Numbered from the stretch's first letter, positions 7,383 through 16,668 are shown. The stretch is 47,354 nucleotides of DNA from Planctomycetota bacterium (GCA_019456195.1 VRUK01000038.1:1-47354); one strand, 5' to 3'. The notes: generated from the sequence alone by a model not told the origin. Program-made: numbers and translations.

Positions 7383-9503
7383 ATGAGTAAACAAATGAGT
7401 CTCACTCTTGTCTTCATGTTGACCAGCCTGGCCGCTGGCCAAATCGGTGAAAGTATGGAAATCACGGGTCAAGTCCATGATTATCAAACCCGCATGGTCG
7501 AAGGAGCAGAAGTTGCAATATTTGAGATACATAGAGATGATTATTATTCTCCAACGTCAGTAAAATTACTGGATAAACTCAAAAAGACCGACCATGAGGG
7601 ACGATTTGTTTTTAATGTTATCGCAACACCCTTTCACGATATCTATGTTATTGCCAGGAAAGAGGGCTTAGCTTTAGGATGGGATTATCTCCTCAGAATG
7701 CGTCCCATCCAAACTAAGCCGGGCAATCCTTTTATCGATATTGTCCTGCCTAAACCATATACGTTAGCCGGAAGACTTGTGGATTCCGCAGGCAAATTAG
7801 TTGCAGGCGCAAATGTTCAGGTCCATACGCGAGAAGTCGGGGAAATTTTCTGTGAACCAAAAGATTGGTTCTCTGTCAAGACAGATAGCAAGGGACGATT
7901 TGTTTTTAACAACCTTCCCCTCGATTTAACTGTGAGATTTTTTATCGAAGCACCCGATAGGGATATTGCTTATATGTACCCCCCTCGAGAAATGGAAGGT
8001 AATGCCTGTGGAGGATATCATGTGGATTGGGAGGATATAGAGCTGACATTACCTCCGGCAACTACAGTCCGGGGCCGGGTGATAGATAAAGACACTGGTC
8101 AAGGCCTGAAGGATATGCTTTTACTTATTTTCACGAGCGAAGGGGCTGAAACCGAATGGCGTTTCCGTTCCCGTGTACGATCCACTCTTACAAACGGGGA
8201 CTTTGAGTTTAAAGGCGTCCCTCCCGGCAAACATATTCTTCGTTTTATTTCATCTAAGACCGCTCCTAATGAATGGGCTGGTAAGAATGTCCCCATTACT
8301 GTCAACAGAGCAGACAAAAATGTAAGAACAAATGTTTTAGTCGAAAAAGGAGTGCCTTTAGAAGTGATTGTTAGAGATCCTACTACCGGTAAAGCGTTAC
8401 CCTGCATGAAGGTACAAGTTTTTGATGAACGTTGGAATTACGAGCAGGAAGATATTTTTATTCGTGAGACCAGAGCGGATGCCAATGGAATTGCACACAT
8501 TATGGTGCCTCAGGGGCCTTACATGGTTCATGCCTGGGGAGGGAACTATGAGACCAGAATGAATTTTAAAGGCGCAGAAGTGAATATTGCCGGTTCACGG
8601 GCGGCTCCGGTGGAAATCCTTGTTAAACCGCGTGTACCTTTTGTAAGAGGAACAGTTGTGGATACTCAGGGTCAACCGGCAAAAAATGTTTATATAACCG
8701 TAGGGCTGGGCCAGAGAGTGTTAACTGACAATTATGGTAGGTTTGAAGGCATGCAAAGCCCTCTCTATCCATCTCATTTGGTAGTAGCACGGGACAAAAA
8801 GAATAACCTTGCCGGAGCTAATTATTTCTATAATGCCCTGCGTGAGCTTCGAGTTGTTTTAAGACCTGCCGGCTCAATTACCGGCCGTGTGACTGATGAT
8901 ATGGGCAGAGGAATCGCAGGAGCAAACGTAAAAATTTCATTGAACCGTAAGGATGGAACTGCCCATTTGGATACGGCTGGAACCCGCACGGATTCCCAGG
9001 GATACTATCGTCTGGAGACGGTCGCGCCTCTTAAGAGCGGCTTTCACTATCACCTTCGTTTTGAAGCAGCGGAATTCGGACCGACAATATACACATTAAA
9101 AGAACCCATGTTGCCAGGTGAAGAGGTTACAATTCCGGATATGCAACTGGTTACATTGGATGATTTTATTTCAGGTGTTGTTCTGGATGAAAATGATAAT
9201 CCTGTAGCTCGCAAACCTGTTTTTGTAGGCAGTAATAGGGGAGGATTTCCTATCAGTAAAGCTACTTCCACAGACGAACAGGGACGGTTTAAGGTTAAAA
9301 GAATACCCGAAGGCCCTGTATCCCTCCAGGCGGGTTTTGGCGAGGGTTCTGACGCTGCGCGTATTTCTGCCCATAGCCGAGATAATGTGACAATCAAACT
9401 TGGGAATCATTTTAAGAATTACATTCCTCCCTTTTCGTTGGTAGGGAGTCAGCTTCCGGATTTAAGGGTGTTAGAAATGGGTTTTGATTACAAACACTTT
9501 TAA
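7383..9503 (+). CDS. Secreted CarboxypepD_reg-like multi-domain protein
   Basis: A Sec signal peptide (about residues 1-19, ending SLAAG) precedes a chain of Ig-like carboxypeptidase-regulatory modules. These show as repeats of ITG-V-D plus GAEVAI, then TD-EGRFVFNV, for example near residues 26-70, 125-180, 220-290, 340-400, 420-460, 500-560 and 600-650. Such modules are common in planctomycete secreted proteins and usually act as binding or spacer domains. AAGGAGAGAG sits just before the ATG. The reading frame meets a TAA at 9501-9503 straight after GFDYKHF. The same frame then continues as a thioredoxin-like domain, so this is probably the larger part of one gene broken by a nonsense codon. 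No enzyme motif is visible in this part. Confidence 0.8.
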   Translation: MSKQMSLTLVFMLTSLAAGQIGESMEITGQVHDYQTRMVEGAEVAIFEIHRDDYYSPTSVKLLDKLKKTDHEGRFVFNVIATPFHDIYVIARKEGLALGWDYLLRMRPIQTKPGNPFIDIVLPKPYTLAGRLVDSAGKLVAGANVQVHTREVGEIFCEPKDWFSVKTDSKGRFVFNNLPLDLTVRFFIEAPDRDIAYMYPPREMEGNACGGYHVDWEDIELTLPPATTVRGRVIDKDTGQGLKDMLLLIFTSEGAETEWRFRSRVRSTLTNGDFEFKGVPPGKHILRFISSKTAPNEWAGKNVPITVNRADKNVRTNVLVEKGVPLEVIVRDPTTGKALPCMKVQVFDERWNYEQEDIFIRETRADANGIAHIMVPQGPYMVHAWGGNYETRMNFKGAEVNIAGSRAAPVEILVKPRVPFVRGTVVDTQGQPAKNVYITVGLGQRVLTDNYGRFEGMQSPLYPSHLVVARDKKNNLAGANYFYNALRELRVVLRPAGSITGRVTDDMGRGIAGANVKISLNRKDGTAHLDTAGTRTDSQGYYRLETVAPLKSGFHYHLRFEAAEFGPTIYTLKEPMLPGEEVTIPDMQLVTLDDFISGVVLDENDNPVARKPVFVGSNRGGFPISKATSTDEQGRFKVKRIPEGPVSLQAGFGEGSDAARISAHSRDNVTIKLGNHFKNYIPPFSLVGSQLPDLRVLEMGFDYKHF

Positions 9504-10001
9504 AATAAAAAAAACCTGGTGGTCTTTATGGATTATACTAAGCGCCCATCACAAATTGCTATCAATTCATTGAAAAGAGGACAACTTGATTTTAGACGGA
9601 GTAATGTTGAAGTAGTTTGCATTCAGGTTGCACCGGTTGATGAACAGGATTTAATTGCATGGAAAAAGGAAAACAAAATATCGTTTCCGGTTTATGTCTT
9701 GCCGGGACAGTCAGGTTCACACGGCAAAAACAATCTCCTCGTATTGAAACAGAACTCGGAAATCATGAAAACTTTAAGGCGGGAATGGGGCGTCAGGTCT
9801 CTTCCATGGACGATATTAACTGACGAGAATCAGAAAAATTTGGCTACAGGCCTCGATGTTTCTAGCATTTTAAATATGCTCTATCAAAAAGGATGGCTGT
9901 CACCTCATAGAAATACCCCTTTAGGTGATAAAATACGCCGGCAGGATTCTCCTCATCTCCGATATCGGCGGCCAACCGGTAGCCGTCTGCGTGACCGTTG
10001 A
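9504..10001 (+). pseudogene. Thioredoxin-like C-terminal part cut off by an in-frame stop
   Basis: The codons after the TAA at 9501-9503 stay open in the same frame and read NKKNLVVFMDYTKRPSQ, then VEVVCIQVAPVDEQDL, ISFPVYVLPG and WGVRSLPWTILTDENQK. This is the strand-helix order of an AhpC/TSA-like thioredoxin fold with the cis-proline region (SLPW) kept. The CxxC site is absent (YTKRPS in its place), as in non-redox members. From memory of the family, planctomycete relatives often fuse such a domain directly behind CarboxypepD_reg modules. A free start at GTG 9519 or ATG 9528 has no good ribosome-binding site. The last 35 residues look unstructured. It is most likely the displaced end of the upstream gene. 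A sequencing error or true readthrough would also explain it. Confidence 0.6.
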
Positions 10002-10430
10002 TCAAACTTCTATATGTATGGCATTGTAACGCCCGGATAGTGGTTATTCGTTAGTATTTAGTATATAACCATTTGACGCTGGCAAAGCTGGCTTTTATTT
10101 TAATAGGTCCTTCGGCTGCGCTCTGGGCATGTTCCACGCGAGATACATTCACAATATCCCCCAACGTAGGAGAGGTTCGCGAACCGCTCTTATGAATAAT
10201 CAATAATCAACCACCGTGTCATTTCAGCCGGAGTGAGCTAAGCGAACGTAGTGGAGAAATATAGCATGTACATCTTCAGAAAAAATGAGACAAATTTACC
10301 TTTAAATTAGGATACTATCTCATCTCCGGTTTCATCATTCTGCTCACTGTCTGACAGCGACATAAGGCGCCGAGCGGGTAGTCGGACATGCCGCTGTCAT
10401 TTTGCATAAGGCATTCCTCGGTACGCCTGC
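10002..10430. other. Intergenic region with repeat fragments
   Basis: This 429-base gap lies between convergent genes. It holds AATAATCAATAATCAA at about 10194-10210 and a palindrome-like element at 10218-10260. A GC-rich piece, CCTTCGGCTGCGCTC, lies near 10113. I see no gene. Confidence 0.5.
10218..10260. repeat. REP-like palindromic element
   Basis: The element begins GTCATTTC-AGCC and ends GTGG-AGAAAT, so the ends can pair, with GTGAGC-AAGCGAACG between them. It resembles the short extragenic palindromes (TCATTTC...GAGAAAT) common in many environmental genomes. Only one copy is evident in this window. Confidence 0.4.
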
Positions 10431-12395
10431 TTACCGAATTCCACTGAGGGTCTTTCGGGCTCTTCGCTGGATACCATTGTTCCTTGATTTTTCAGCAACC
10501 ATTTTCAGCACTCCCCGGCGCTGGTCCCTGGAAATCCCGCGGATATCCTGGCCGGCAATTTGGACCATGGCCGAATAGACTTCCTCGACAACCGCCGAAT
10601 CTTCAGCGAACGTTGTCAACAGCTCCAAGGCACTCGAACTCGGCGCTTCGGCTAAAACAGCGATAGCCAATCGCTTCTCCTCGGAGCGCTTGATGTGGGA
10701 CAGCAAGTCCACGACCCTGGTCACCTTTTGTTCGTTGCTGAGCTTCTCAGTGCCGCGAATGTACTGGAAGTAACCGCGCAGTCCCAGCACCTGATGGGAC
10801 ATCTTCTTGGCCGATGTGGCCAACCTCAGTAGAGCTTGCCCTGCCTCGCTATCTTGAGGCCAATTGCTCGGCCAATTCGATAAGATTCGCACAGCCTCGT
10901 CTTGAACGGGAGGTTCAGCGCTCTTAATAGCTGATTTGACAGCCGCCAGCGCATCGGGTCCACCAACGATGGCTAATGCGCGCAGCCCGATCATGTGGAG
11001 TTCATTGTCACGGCTCTGCGTCAGGGGTCGCAGGTGCGGGATGCACTTCACACCGCAACGGCCACTGATCGCTAACAGGGCCTTTCTAATGCCAGCTCGT
11101 TCGGTGGAACTGTTGGTCTTTTGAAGCAGCTTGACGAGATCGGCCGCCTGCTGGTCCTGGCCGAGGATACCGATTGTCTGTATGGCCATGCTGCGTATCC
11201 CGGCATCAATATCTTGAAGGCTCGGCACTACCGCAGGAAGGGCCTCGCTGATTTGCCTTTGGCCGGCCAGTTCGATGAGAACCTGCTGCAGCTTGCCTTG
11301 CGCTTGCGGCAGGCGGGCGACCAGGTCGGCATCCACGTCTTTGCCAGGCAGTCTGACCAGCGTTTCCATTGCTGCTTGTTCCAGCTCGGTATCGTCCTCG
11401 GTTACAGTTTCCAGCAAGATCGGCACGCACGTGACATCACCCAGGCGAATCAGGATGTCGATGGCCGTGATGCGCAGGTCCTTTGAACTGCTTTGAGCCG
11501 CCTCGTGAATGGTTGGTATTACAGCAGAGTCGTTACGGTCCGCCAGGGCCAACAGCAGCAAAGGACGCCGATCCGGACTTAAGCGGCCCAGTTCGGATGC
11601 CAATGCCTTGGTCACGTTGCGACCGGGAAGCTCGCGTGCCGTGCGCAATCCGATGCCAAGCCTCTCTTTGTCTTCCGAGCGCAACTGCTCTATCAACAGT
11701 GGCACACCCGCCGACCGGCGGGCCAGAATAGCGCCGCGGATTGCTTCTAAATGCCTCTGGTCCGGTACGTCCGCTTCGCGGATCGTATCGTACAGCTTGA
11801 CAGCTTCGGCAGCCTTCCCGTGTGCCAAGAGCCATTCCGCACATAGAATGCAACCTTCGGCCACCGCCGAACGAACGCCGACCAGCGCATCAGCCAGGGA
11901 TTGCGATAGTGCCTTCGTTGCTTGCTCGCCACCGATGTGTCCCAACGCTACGGCGGCGGCAGATGCGACGCCAGCGTTGGCATCGTCGAGTTTCTGCACG
12001 AGGGCACCGATGGCCTGTGCATCACGACGCACGCCGATCGAATTAATCGTCCCAACAAGCAGCCGCCCCTGAAGCTTGCCCAGCGCATTGCGTAAAGCAG
12101 TGTCGGCGGCGGGTCCGGGGATCGCTTCGAGCGCGATCCGCGCCCATGATGCCAACTCCTTGTCCGCCAGCAGCGGCGCCAGCACAGGGACAGATTGCTC
12201 GGTGCCATAGATGGCCAGTCGCTTACAGGTTATGGCTTTCTCACCCTTGGGGGCATCTGACTGCAACACGGCGATCAAGTCGCGTTCTTTCACGTTCACA
12301 GCCGGCCCCGGCTGATCTTGAGCGACAGTCCAGGCCGACGCAGCGACTATGATGAGAATAACACACCAGGTGAAAGATCGTTTATTTTTTATCAT
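10431..12395 (-). CDS. Exported HEAT-repeat protein
   Basis: The protein (654 aa from the chosen start) has an N-terminal signal sequence, KRSFTWCVILIIVAASAWTVAQ, then a long run of HEAT repeats. They show as repeated A-x-x-AL-x-x-LGD and DAGIRSMAIQTIGIL type helices from about residue 60 to the end. HEAT arrays are protein-binding scaffolds. Nothing catalytic is visible. I chose the ATG at 12395 because GAGGA lies five bases upstream. An earlier start at 12452 would overlap the oxidoreductase gene and bury the signal peptide. It lies 44 bases downstream of the Tat-type oxidoreductase on the same strand, so the two probably form an operon. It is GC-richer than the genes at 14458-16595. Confidence 0.75.
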   Translation of the reverse strand: MIKNKRSFTWCVILIIVAASAWTVAQDQPGPAVNVKERDLIAVLQSDAPKGEKAITCKRLAIYGTEQSVPVLAPLLADKELASWARIALEAIPGPAADTALRNALGKLQGRLLVGTINSIGVRRDAQAIGALVQKLDDANAGVASAAAVALGHIGGEQATKALSQSLADALVGVRSAVAEGCILCAEWLLAHGKAAEAVKLYDTIREADVPDQRHLEAIRGAILARRSAGVPLLIEQLRSEDKERLGIGLRTARELPGRNVTKALASELGRLSPDRRPLLLLALADRNDSAVIPTIHEAAQSSSKDLRITAIDILIRLGDVTCVPILLETVTEDDTELEQAAMETLVRLPGKDVDADLVARLPQAQGKLQQVLIELAGQRQISEALPAVVPSLQDIDAGIRSMAIQTIGILGQDQQAADLVKLLQKTNSSTERAGIRKALLAISGRCGVKCIPHLRPLTQSRDNELHMIGLRALAIVGGPDALAAVKSAIKSAEPPVQDEAVRILSNWPSNWPQDSEAGQALLRLATSAKKMSHQVLGLRGYFQYIRGTEKLSNEQKVTRVVDLLSHIKRSEEKRLAIAVLAEAPSSSALELLTTFAEDSAVVEEVYSAMVQIAGQDIRGISRDQRRGVLKMVAEKSRNNGIQRRARKTLSGIR

Positions 12396-12439
12396 GATTG
12401 TCCTCATAGTTTGAGTGGTTTCTTTCGTAAGAACGGACG

Positions 12440-13720
12440 CTATATCCGCCACGGTTCCCGCAAGGCCTCGGAACGCAACCGGTTGGCCTGCTCGTCGCCA
12501 ATGAACTCATTCTTCTTCGGGTCATATTTGACCTTGCGATCAAGGTACAGGGCGATATTGGACGCATGGCAGGCGATATGTGCCCAGCACGCTGCGTCGG
12601 CGTTGGCCCTGGTCAGGGCCCGCGTCTTGACACAATCGAGGAAGTCACGAACGTGAAAGTCGGCGGGGTAGCCCGGTATCTTGGTCCCTCTGCGGAGCAG
12701 CAGCGATTGAGAACTCGCGCCGAACTCCGCATCGTCGCCTGTCTCGACCCATCCCGTTTCGCCTTCGAAACGGACCGGACACGAGCCCAACGGCAGCCAT
12801 CCGTCGTTACGCAACACGAGTTTGACGCCGTTGGCATAGCGGGCGTGTAGCTGATCGCCGACCGGCTCGTACTCCACGGGTGCCGTGTCGTCGGCATCAT
12901 TGGCCAACTGGCACAGGTCAACGCAGTGAGAGCCCCATTCGAGGCATCCGCCTCCGACCAGACCGCCGCCTTTTTCGAAGTGGAAGGCGTTCATAAGTTT
13001 GCGGGTGTAGGGTCGCCAGGCGGACGGCCCGAGGTACATGTCCCAGTCCACCTGTTCTCGGGGCGGTTCGGGCTCAGACGGGAACCAGCCGCTCATCTTG
13101 GTTCCGAGGCCGCCGGGGTGAGCGTGGAGTGTCTGCAGTGCACCGAGCTTGCCGGTCCTGGCCAGTTCGATTGCATAGGCGAAGTTGGGGAGGCTGCGAC
13201 GTTGTGTGCCGGCCTGGAACACGCGGGCCGTGCGACGAAAGATATCCGCCAGTTGCAGGCTCTGGGCAATGTTCTTTGAGCAAGGCTTTTCGCAATAGAC
13301 GTCTTTGCCTGCCTTAGCCGCCATCGTAGCGGCCGTCGCGTGCCAGTTCGGACCGGTCGCAATCAGCACGGCGTCGATATCGTCGCGGGCGAGCACATCG
13401 CGCATGTCGATGTAAGTTTTGCAGTCTTTGTTGCCATTGCGGGCATCGACCATGTTCTTGGCACGCTGGCGGTTGTCACCCCGTACGTCACAGACCGCCA
13501 CGCACTTCAAATCATGCTCCTGTAGGAAGCAGCCCAGCACATAACGGCCGCGATTCCCGATCCCAATGGCACCCAGTGTAATTCGTTCGCTGGGGGCCAC
13601 ACTGCCATTCTTGCCTAGCGCAGTCCCTGGGATTATTTGTGGCACCGCCAGGCAGGCGCCGGCCTGCACTGCTGTTTTGAGAAACCGTCGCCGGTTTAGC
13701 ACAATTCTTTTTTTACTCAT
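12440..13720 (-). CDS. Tat-exported Gfo/Idh/MocA family oxidoreductase
   Basis: This 426-residue NAD(P)-dependent dehydrogenase-type protein probably acts on a sugar or inositol-like substrate outside the cytoplasm. A twin-arginine signal (RRRFLK at residues 10-15, then a hydrophobic stretch) leads into a Rossmann start, LGAIGIGNRGRYVLG. The family EKP motif follows (DVYCEKPCSKN), then a C-terminal half with HCVDLCQ. AGGAGG six bases before the ATG at 13720 fixes the start; the frame is open a little further to 13741. Planctomycete genomes carry many such Tat-type members and the substrate cannot be read from sequence. It is followed by the HEAT-repeat gene, likely co-transcribed. Confidence 0.85.
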   Translation of the reverse strand: MSKKRIVLNRRRFLKTAVQAGACLAVPQIIPGTALGKNGSVAPSERITLGAIGIGNRGRYVLGCFLQEHDLKCVAVCDVRGDNRQRAKNMVDARNGNKDCKTYIDMRDVLARDDIDAVLIATGPNWHATAATMAAKAGKDVYCEKPCSKNIAQSLQLADIFRRTARVFQAGTQRRSLPNFAYAIELARTGKLGALQTLHAHPGGLGTKMSGWFPSEPEPPREQVDWDMYLGPSAWRPYTRKLMNAFHFEKGGGLVGGGCLEWGSHCVDLCQLANDADDTAPVEYEPVGDQLHARYANGVKLVLRNDGWLPLGSCPVRFEGETGWVETGDDAEFGASSQSLLLRRGTKIPGYPADFHVRDFLDCVKTRALTRANADAACWAHIACHASNIALYLDRKVKYDPKKNEFIGDEQANRLRSEALREPWRI

Positions 13721-14024
13721 ACTTGACCTCCTGCTTAGCAAAATCTACAAAACATAGTCATTACACTTCATAGGCCTCATTTCTCATATCCGGTTACAGA
13801 CATCATGAGGCTTCAATCCATACCAGTATCAGTTGAGTGTGTTTATCATGCTCGACATCTTTAGTCGAGGTTTGCTGTTTATCACCAACATCACCGGCTA
13901 CACGTCTGATAAGTATAACTGGAAATCCTATCCTGTGCAAAGAGATTCTTACGCCACTGATAGCACGCCGGCAGGTCATGAAAGACCACCTCAGAAAGAA
14001 ACAAAACGCACAGAACATGCAAAG

Positions 14025-14051
14025 GGCTGGTAGCTTGAGAAACTGCCAGCC
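14025..14051 (+). terminator. Terminator-like hairpin, twin of the one at 32879
   Basis: GGCTGGTAG pairs with CTGCCAGCC (9 base pairs, one G-U), followed by a weak TTTAT tract. The 27-base hairpin is closely similar to the strong terminator at 32879-32905, so the two seem related by descent. No plus-strand gene is recognisable upstream. Confidence 0.4.
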
Positions 14052-14126
14052 TTTATCTGTAGCCGAAGCACCGTCCATTGAAAACGTTCACACAAAATCT
14101 GCGTTTTCTTATTAAAATCAGCATCG

Positions 14127-14260
14127 TATACTTAATCCTCAAAAAATGTTTGTTTTTAGGCAAGAATTTGAGGTTTGGTACTTCCATCAATCATCAAATT
14201 TGACATCTGTGGAGACATTTTGGCGACACGAATTTGTAGAAGAATTCTGGCATTTTACAG
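14127..14260 (+). repeat. Dispersed intergenic repeat, copy 1
   Basis: This matches 19233-19400 over more than 100 bases, including ATACTTAATCC, GAGGTT, CTTCCATCAATCATCAAA with TTTGACATCTGTG next to it, and AGAATTCTGCC-like ends. A third partial copy is at 42640-42700. It begins about 330 bases upstream of the YhcH-family gene. Function unknown. Confidence 0.6.
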
Positions 14261-14457
14261 ATCAATATGATGCTGTCTATTTCTGTGTCTTCCTGTTCAA
14301 TTTGTGCGACCGATCATAAGCAAGATACAAGGTACGAAATTCTTTGGCATCAATTGCGGATTCGTTGTATTATGGTCCGGTGTGAGCAAGAAGAAACAGG
14401 TGACTTAAAACCTGTCTAAGGGGTTTTGCTATTATTTGCTTTTGGAGAGTTGCTATT

Positions 14458-15027
14458 ATGGATAAAAGGATTATTTATCGCTATCTCGGAATTGGGTTTG
14501 TTGCTTGTGTTTTGATTTTCGGTTTCACATCCTGTTCGAGGCATAAGGAGGCCAAAGTACAAATGAAAAGAGACCATATTATAGTCGATAAGCTTCAGAA
14601 TGCCGAAGACTATTACGATATGCACCCGGCGTTCGAAAAAGCTTTTGCGTTCCTCAGACAGGATGGTTTGGCCGAGCTGCCGGCCGACCGGTATGAAATC
14701 GACGACGACCGCATGTTCTGCATGATCAGTAAAGGCCCCGGCCGGGGCCGCTCCGAAGCGAAACTCGAAGCCCACCGCAAGTACGTTGATATTCAATACG
14801 TCATAGCCGGGACGGACGAGATGGGCTTCAGGCCCACTGCTGATTGTAAGTTGATCGATACAAGTTATGACGCCGATAAGGACATCGGGTTTTTCAAGGA
14901 CCAGCCCGATAGCTGGACACCGGTACAGGCCGGCTCGTTCGTCATCTTCTTCCCACAGGATGCCCACGCTCCACTGGTAAGCAGCGGAGAAATCCACAAA
15001 GTCGTCTTGAAGATTGCCGTCGAATAA
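14458..15027 (+). CDS. Lipoprotein YhcH/YjgK/YiaL-family protein
   Basis: The 189-residue protein starts with a hydrophobic signal and lipobox FTSC (Cys26), so it should be a lipoprotein. The rest is the YhcH/YjgK/YiaL (DUF386, EbgC-like) cupin fold. It keeps candidate metal ligands E104 and H106 (KLEAHRKYVDIQYV), H170 (FFPQDAHAP) and H180 (GEIHKVVLK). Known relatives are cytoplasmic and linked to sugar or sialic-acid metabolism, including anomerase-like roles. Membrane anchoring is therefore unusual. The next gene is a Tat-exported oxidoreductase, so both may act on the same sugar outside the cytoplasm. GGAGAG lies about nine bases before the ATG. Confidence 0.8.
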   Translation: MDKRIIYRYLGIGFVACVLIFGFTSCSRHKEAKVQMKRDHIIVDKLQNAEDYYDMHPAFEKAFAFLRQDGLAELPADRYEIDDDRMFCMISKGPGRGRSEAKLEAHRKYVDIQYVIAGTDEMGFRPTADCKLIDTSYDADKDIGFFKDQPDSWTPVQAGSFVIFFPQDAHAPLVSSGEIHKVVLKIAVE

Positions 15028-15101
15028 AAGGCAAAAAGCCTCCAGGAGTGCGGTTCGTTTGCTTTCATATTGATTCTTGCGCAGGACAGCTCATTTCTTA
15101 C

Positions 15102-15131
15102 TTGAATTAATATCCACTCAGGTGATATAAT
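15102..15131 (+). promoter_or_regulatory. Candidate sigma-70-like promoter
   Basis: TTGAAT and a perfect TATAAT are separated by 18 bases. The -10 box lies 63 bases before the ATG at 15195, so this would drive the oxidoreductase gene on its own transcript. Confidence 0.4.
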
Positions 15132-15194
15132 CACTCCTGTCGGTGGAAATTAAATTCCCGAACAGTTAACAGTTAATTCCGAAAGGCTGATAAA

Positions 15195-16595
15195 ATGATG
15201 AAAAGAAGAGATTTTATTAAGAAAAGCGTAATTGGAACAGCCGGAATAGCCATTGGCGGCATTGGGTTCACTGCTAAATCATATGCTTCAATCATTGGTG
15301 CAAATGAACGCATCAATTTGGCAGTTATTGGTATCCGTAACCAGGGTACAGTTCACATCAAAAGTTTTTGTGGACTGAAAGACAGCCATAATGTAGTTGT
15401 AAAGACGCTCTGCGACACAGACGAACTGTTATTTGAACCAGCTTCGAAAATCGTAACTCAAAAGACTGGGGTCAAGCCATCGACAGAATGGGATATACGT
15501 AAAGTATTAGATGACAAGGATATCCATGCCGTGTCAATCGTTACACCGAATCATTGGCACGCACTGGCGACCGTGTGGGCTTGTCAGGCGGGTAAACATG
15601 TTTATGTTGAAAAACCGGCTTCCCATAATATTTGGGAAGGACGGAAAATGGTTGAGGCAGCCCGCAAATATAATTTAAGAGTTCAGGTAGGTTTAAATAA
15701 CCGTTCGTCTAAGAATGTGATAGAAGCGATTAAATTTCTGCATGATGGCGGTATCGGCGATGTTTTCATGGCGCGTGCCCTTTGCTTCAAAGCTCGCGAT
15801 TCATACGGCATGGCCAAAGATAGTCTGCCACCTGCCACATTCCATTATGACCGCTGGTTAGGACCCGCTCCTTATCGCCCTTATAACGAAAAACGGAGTC
15901 ATTATCGTTGGCACTGGTATTGGGATACCGGAAATGGGGATACCGGGAACACCGGACCGCACCAACTCGATCTTGCCCGTTGGGGAATGAATAAAAACGA
16001 ACACCCTGTTTCAGTATATTCCGCCGGTGGTATTTACGGATTAGATCAGGATGAAGGCCCATCGACTCCCGGTAAGATGGTGTATGGTGGAGTAGAAACC
16101 TATAGCCGTGATAAGACTTCGCAGGAAACACCGAATACGCAAACCGCCACATTTAAATACAGTGATGGGAAAATGCTCGAGTTTGAATGCCGGGGCCGAT
16201 ATACCAATCATGAAGGAAGCCAAGGTCAGGCAGTCGGAAATATTTTCTACGGATCTGAAGGATGGCTCGAAATTAGCGGATCTACATGGAAAGCATTCCG
16301 TGGACGGGAAAGAGAACCTTTTGCCGGTTCAAAAGAAAGTGGAAGAGGCAGAGATGGTAATCATTGGAGCAATTTTATTGATGCAGTACGCTCTGGTAAG
16401 AACCAGGACCTTCACTGCGATATCAATGAAGGTTTTTATTCAACTACACTTCCTCATCTGGCCAATATCTCTTATCGTCTTGGCCGTATGTTGAAGTTTA
16501 TGGGTGATTACGAAAAGTTTGCCAATGATCCTGAAGCAAATACAATGCTGAAGCGGGTTTACCGCGTTCCTTATGTTGTCCCGGATAAAGTTTAA
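15195..16595 (+). CDS. Tat-exported Gfo/Idh/MocA family oxidoreductase
   Basis: This 466-residue dehydrogenase-type protein starts with a twin-arginine signal (RRDFIK at residues 4-9). A Rossmann core follows (LAVIGIRNQGTVHIKS), with the EKP motif in HVYVEKPASHN. The catalytic-region signature GPHQLDLARW is present, as in the large Tat-type planctomycete branch of the family. It is only distantly related to the copy at 12440-13720 and is visibly less GC-rich. The substrate is not readable; sugars or sugar acids are usual. It follows the YhcH-family lipoprotein gene but has its own candidate promoter. AAAGG is a few bases upstream of the ATG pair; the first ATG was used. Confidence 0.88.
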   Translation: MMKRRDFIKKSVIGTAGIAIGGIGFTAKSYASIIGANERINLAVIGIRNQGTVHIKSFCGLKDSHNVVVKTLCDTDELLFEPASKIVTQKTGVKPSTEWDIRKVLDDKDIHAVSIVTPNHWHALATVWACQAGKHVYVEKPASHNIWEGRKMVEAARKYNLRVQVGLNNRSSKNVIEAIKFLHDGGIGDVFMARALCFKARDSYGMAKDSLPPATFHYDRWLGPAPYRPYNEKRSHYRWHWYWDTGNGDTGNTGPHQLDLARWGMNKNEHPVSVYSAGGIYGLDQDEGPSTPGKMVYGGVETYSRDKTSQETPNTQTATFKYSDGKMLEFECRGRYTNHEGSQGQAVGNIFYGSEGWLEISGSTWKAFRGREREPFAGSKESGRGRDGNHWSNFIDAVRSGKNQDLHCDINEGFYSTTLPHLANISYRLGRMLKFMGDYEKFANDPEANTMLKRVYRVPYVVPDKV

Positions 16596-16668
16596 GGGGC
16601 GTAATAAAATAAAAACTGAGTCCGGATGCAACATATAGATATGACTTTTATGTTCGAATCACGTGACT

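Larger units (their letters stand above)
13721..14457. other. Intergenic region with hairpin and dispersed repeat
   Basis: This gap of about 740 bases separates divergent genes. It contains a terminator-like hairpin at 14025-14051, the first copy of a dispersed repeat at 14127-14260, and an AAAACC...GGTTTT hairpin near 14408-14428. Short open frames on both strands show no recognisable protein features. Confidence 0.5.

Noticed and set aside
13803..14078. A 91-codon minus-strand open frame in the gap before the YhcH gene
   Set aside because: No family signal, poor start and overlap with a terminator-like hairpin; likely chance.
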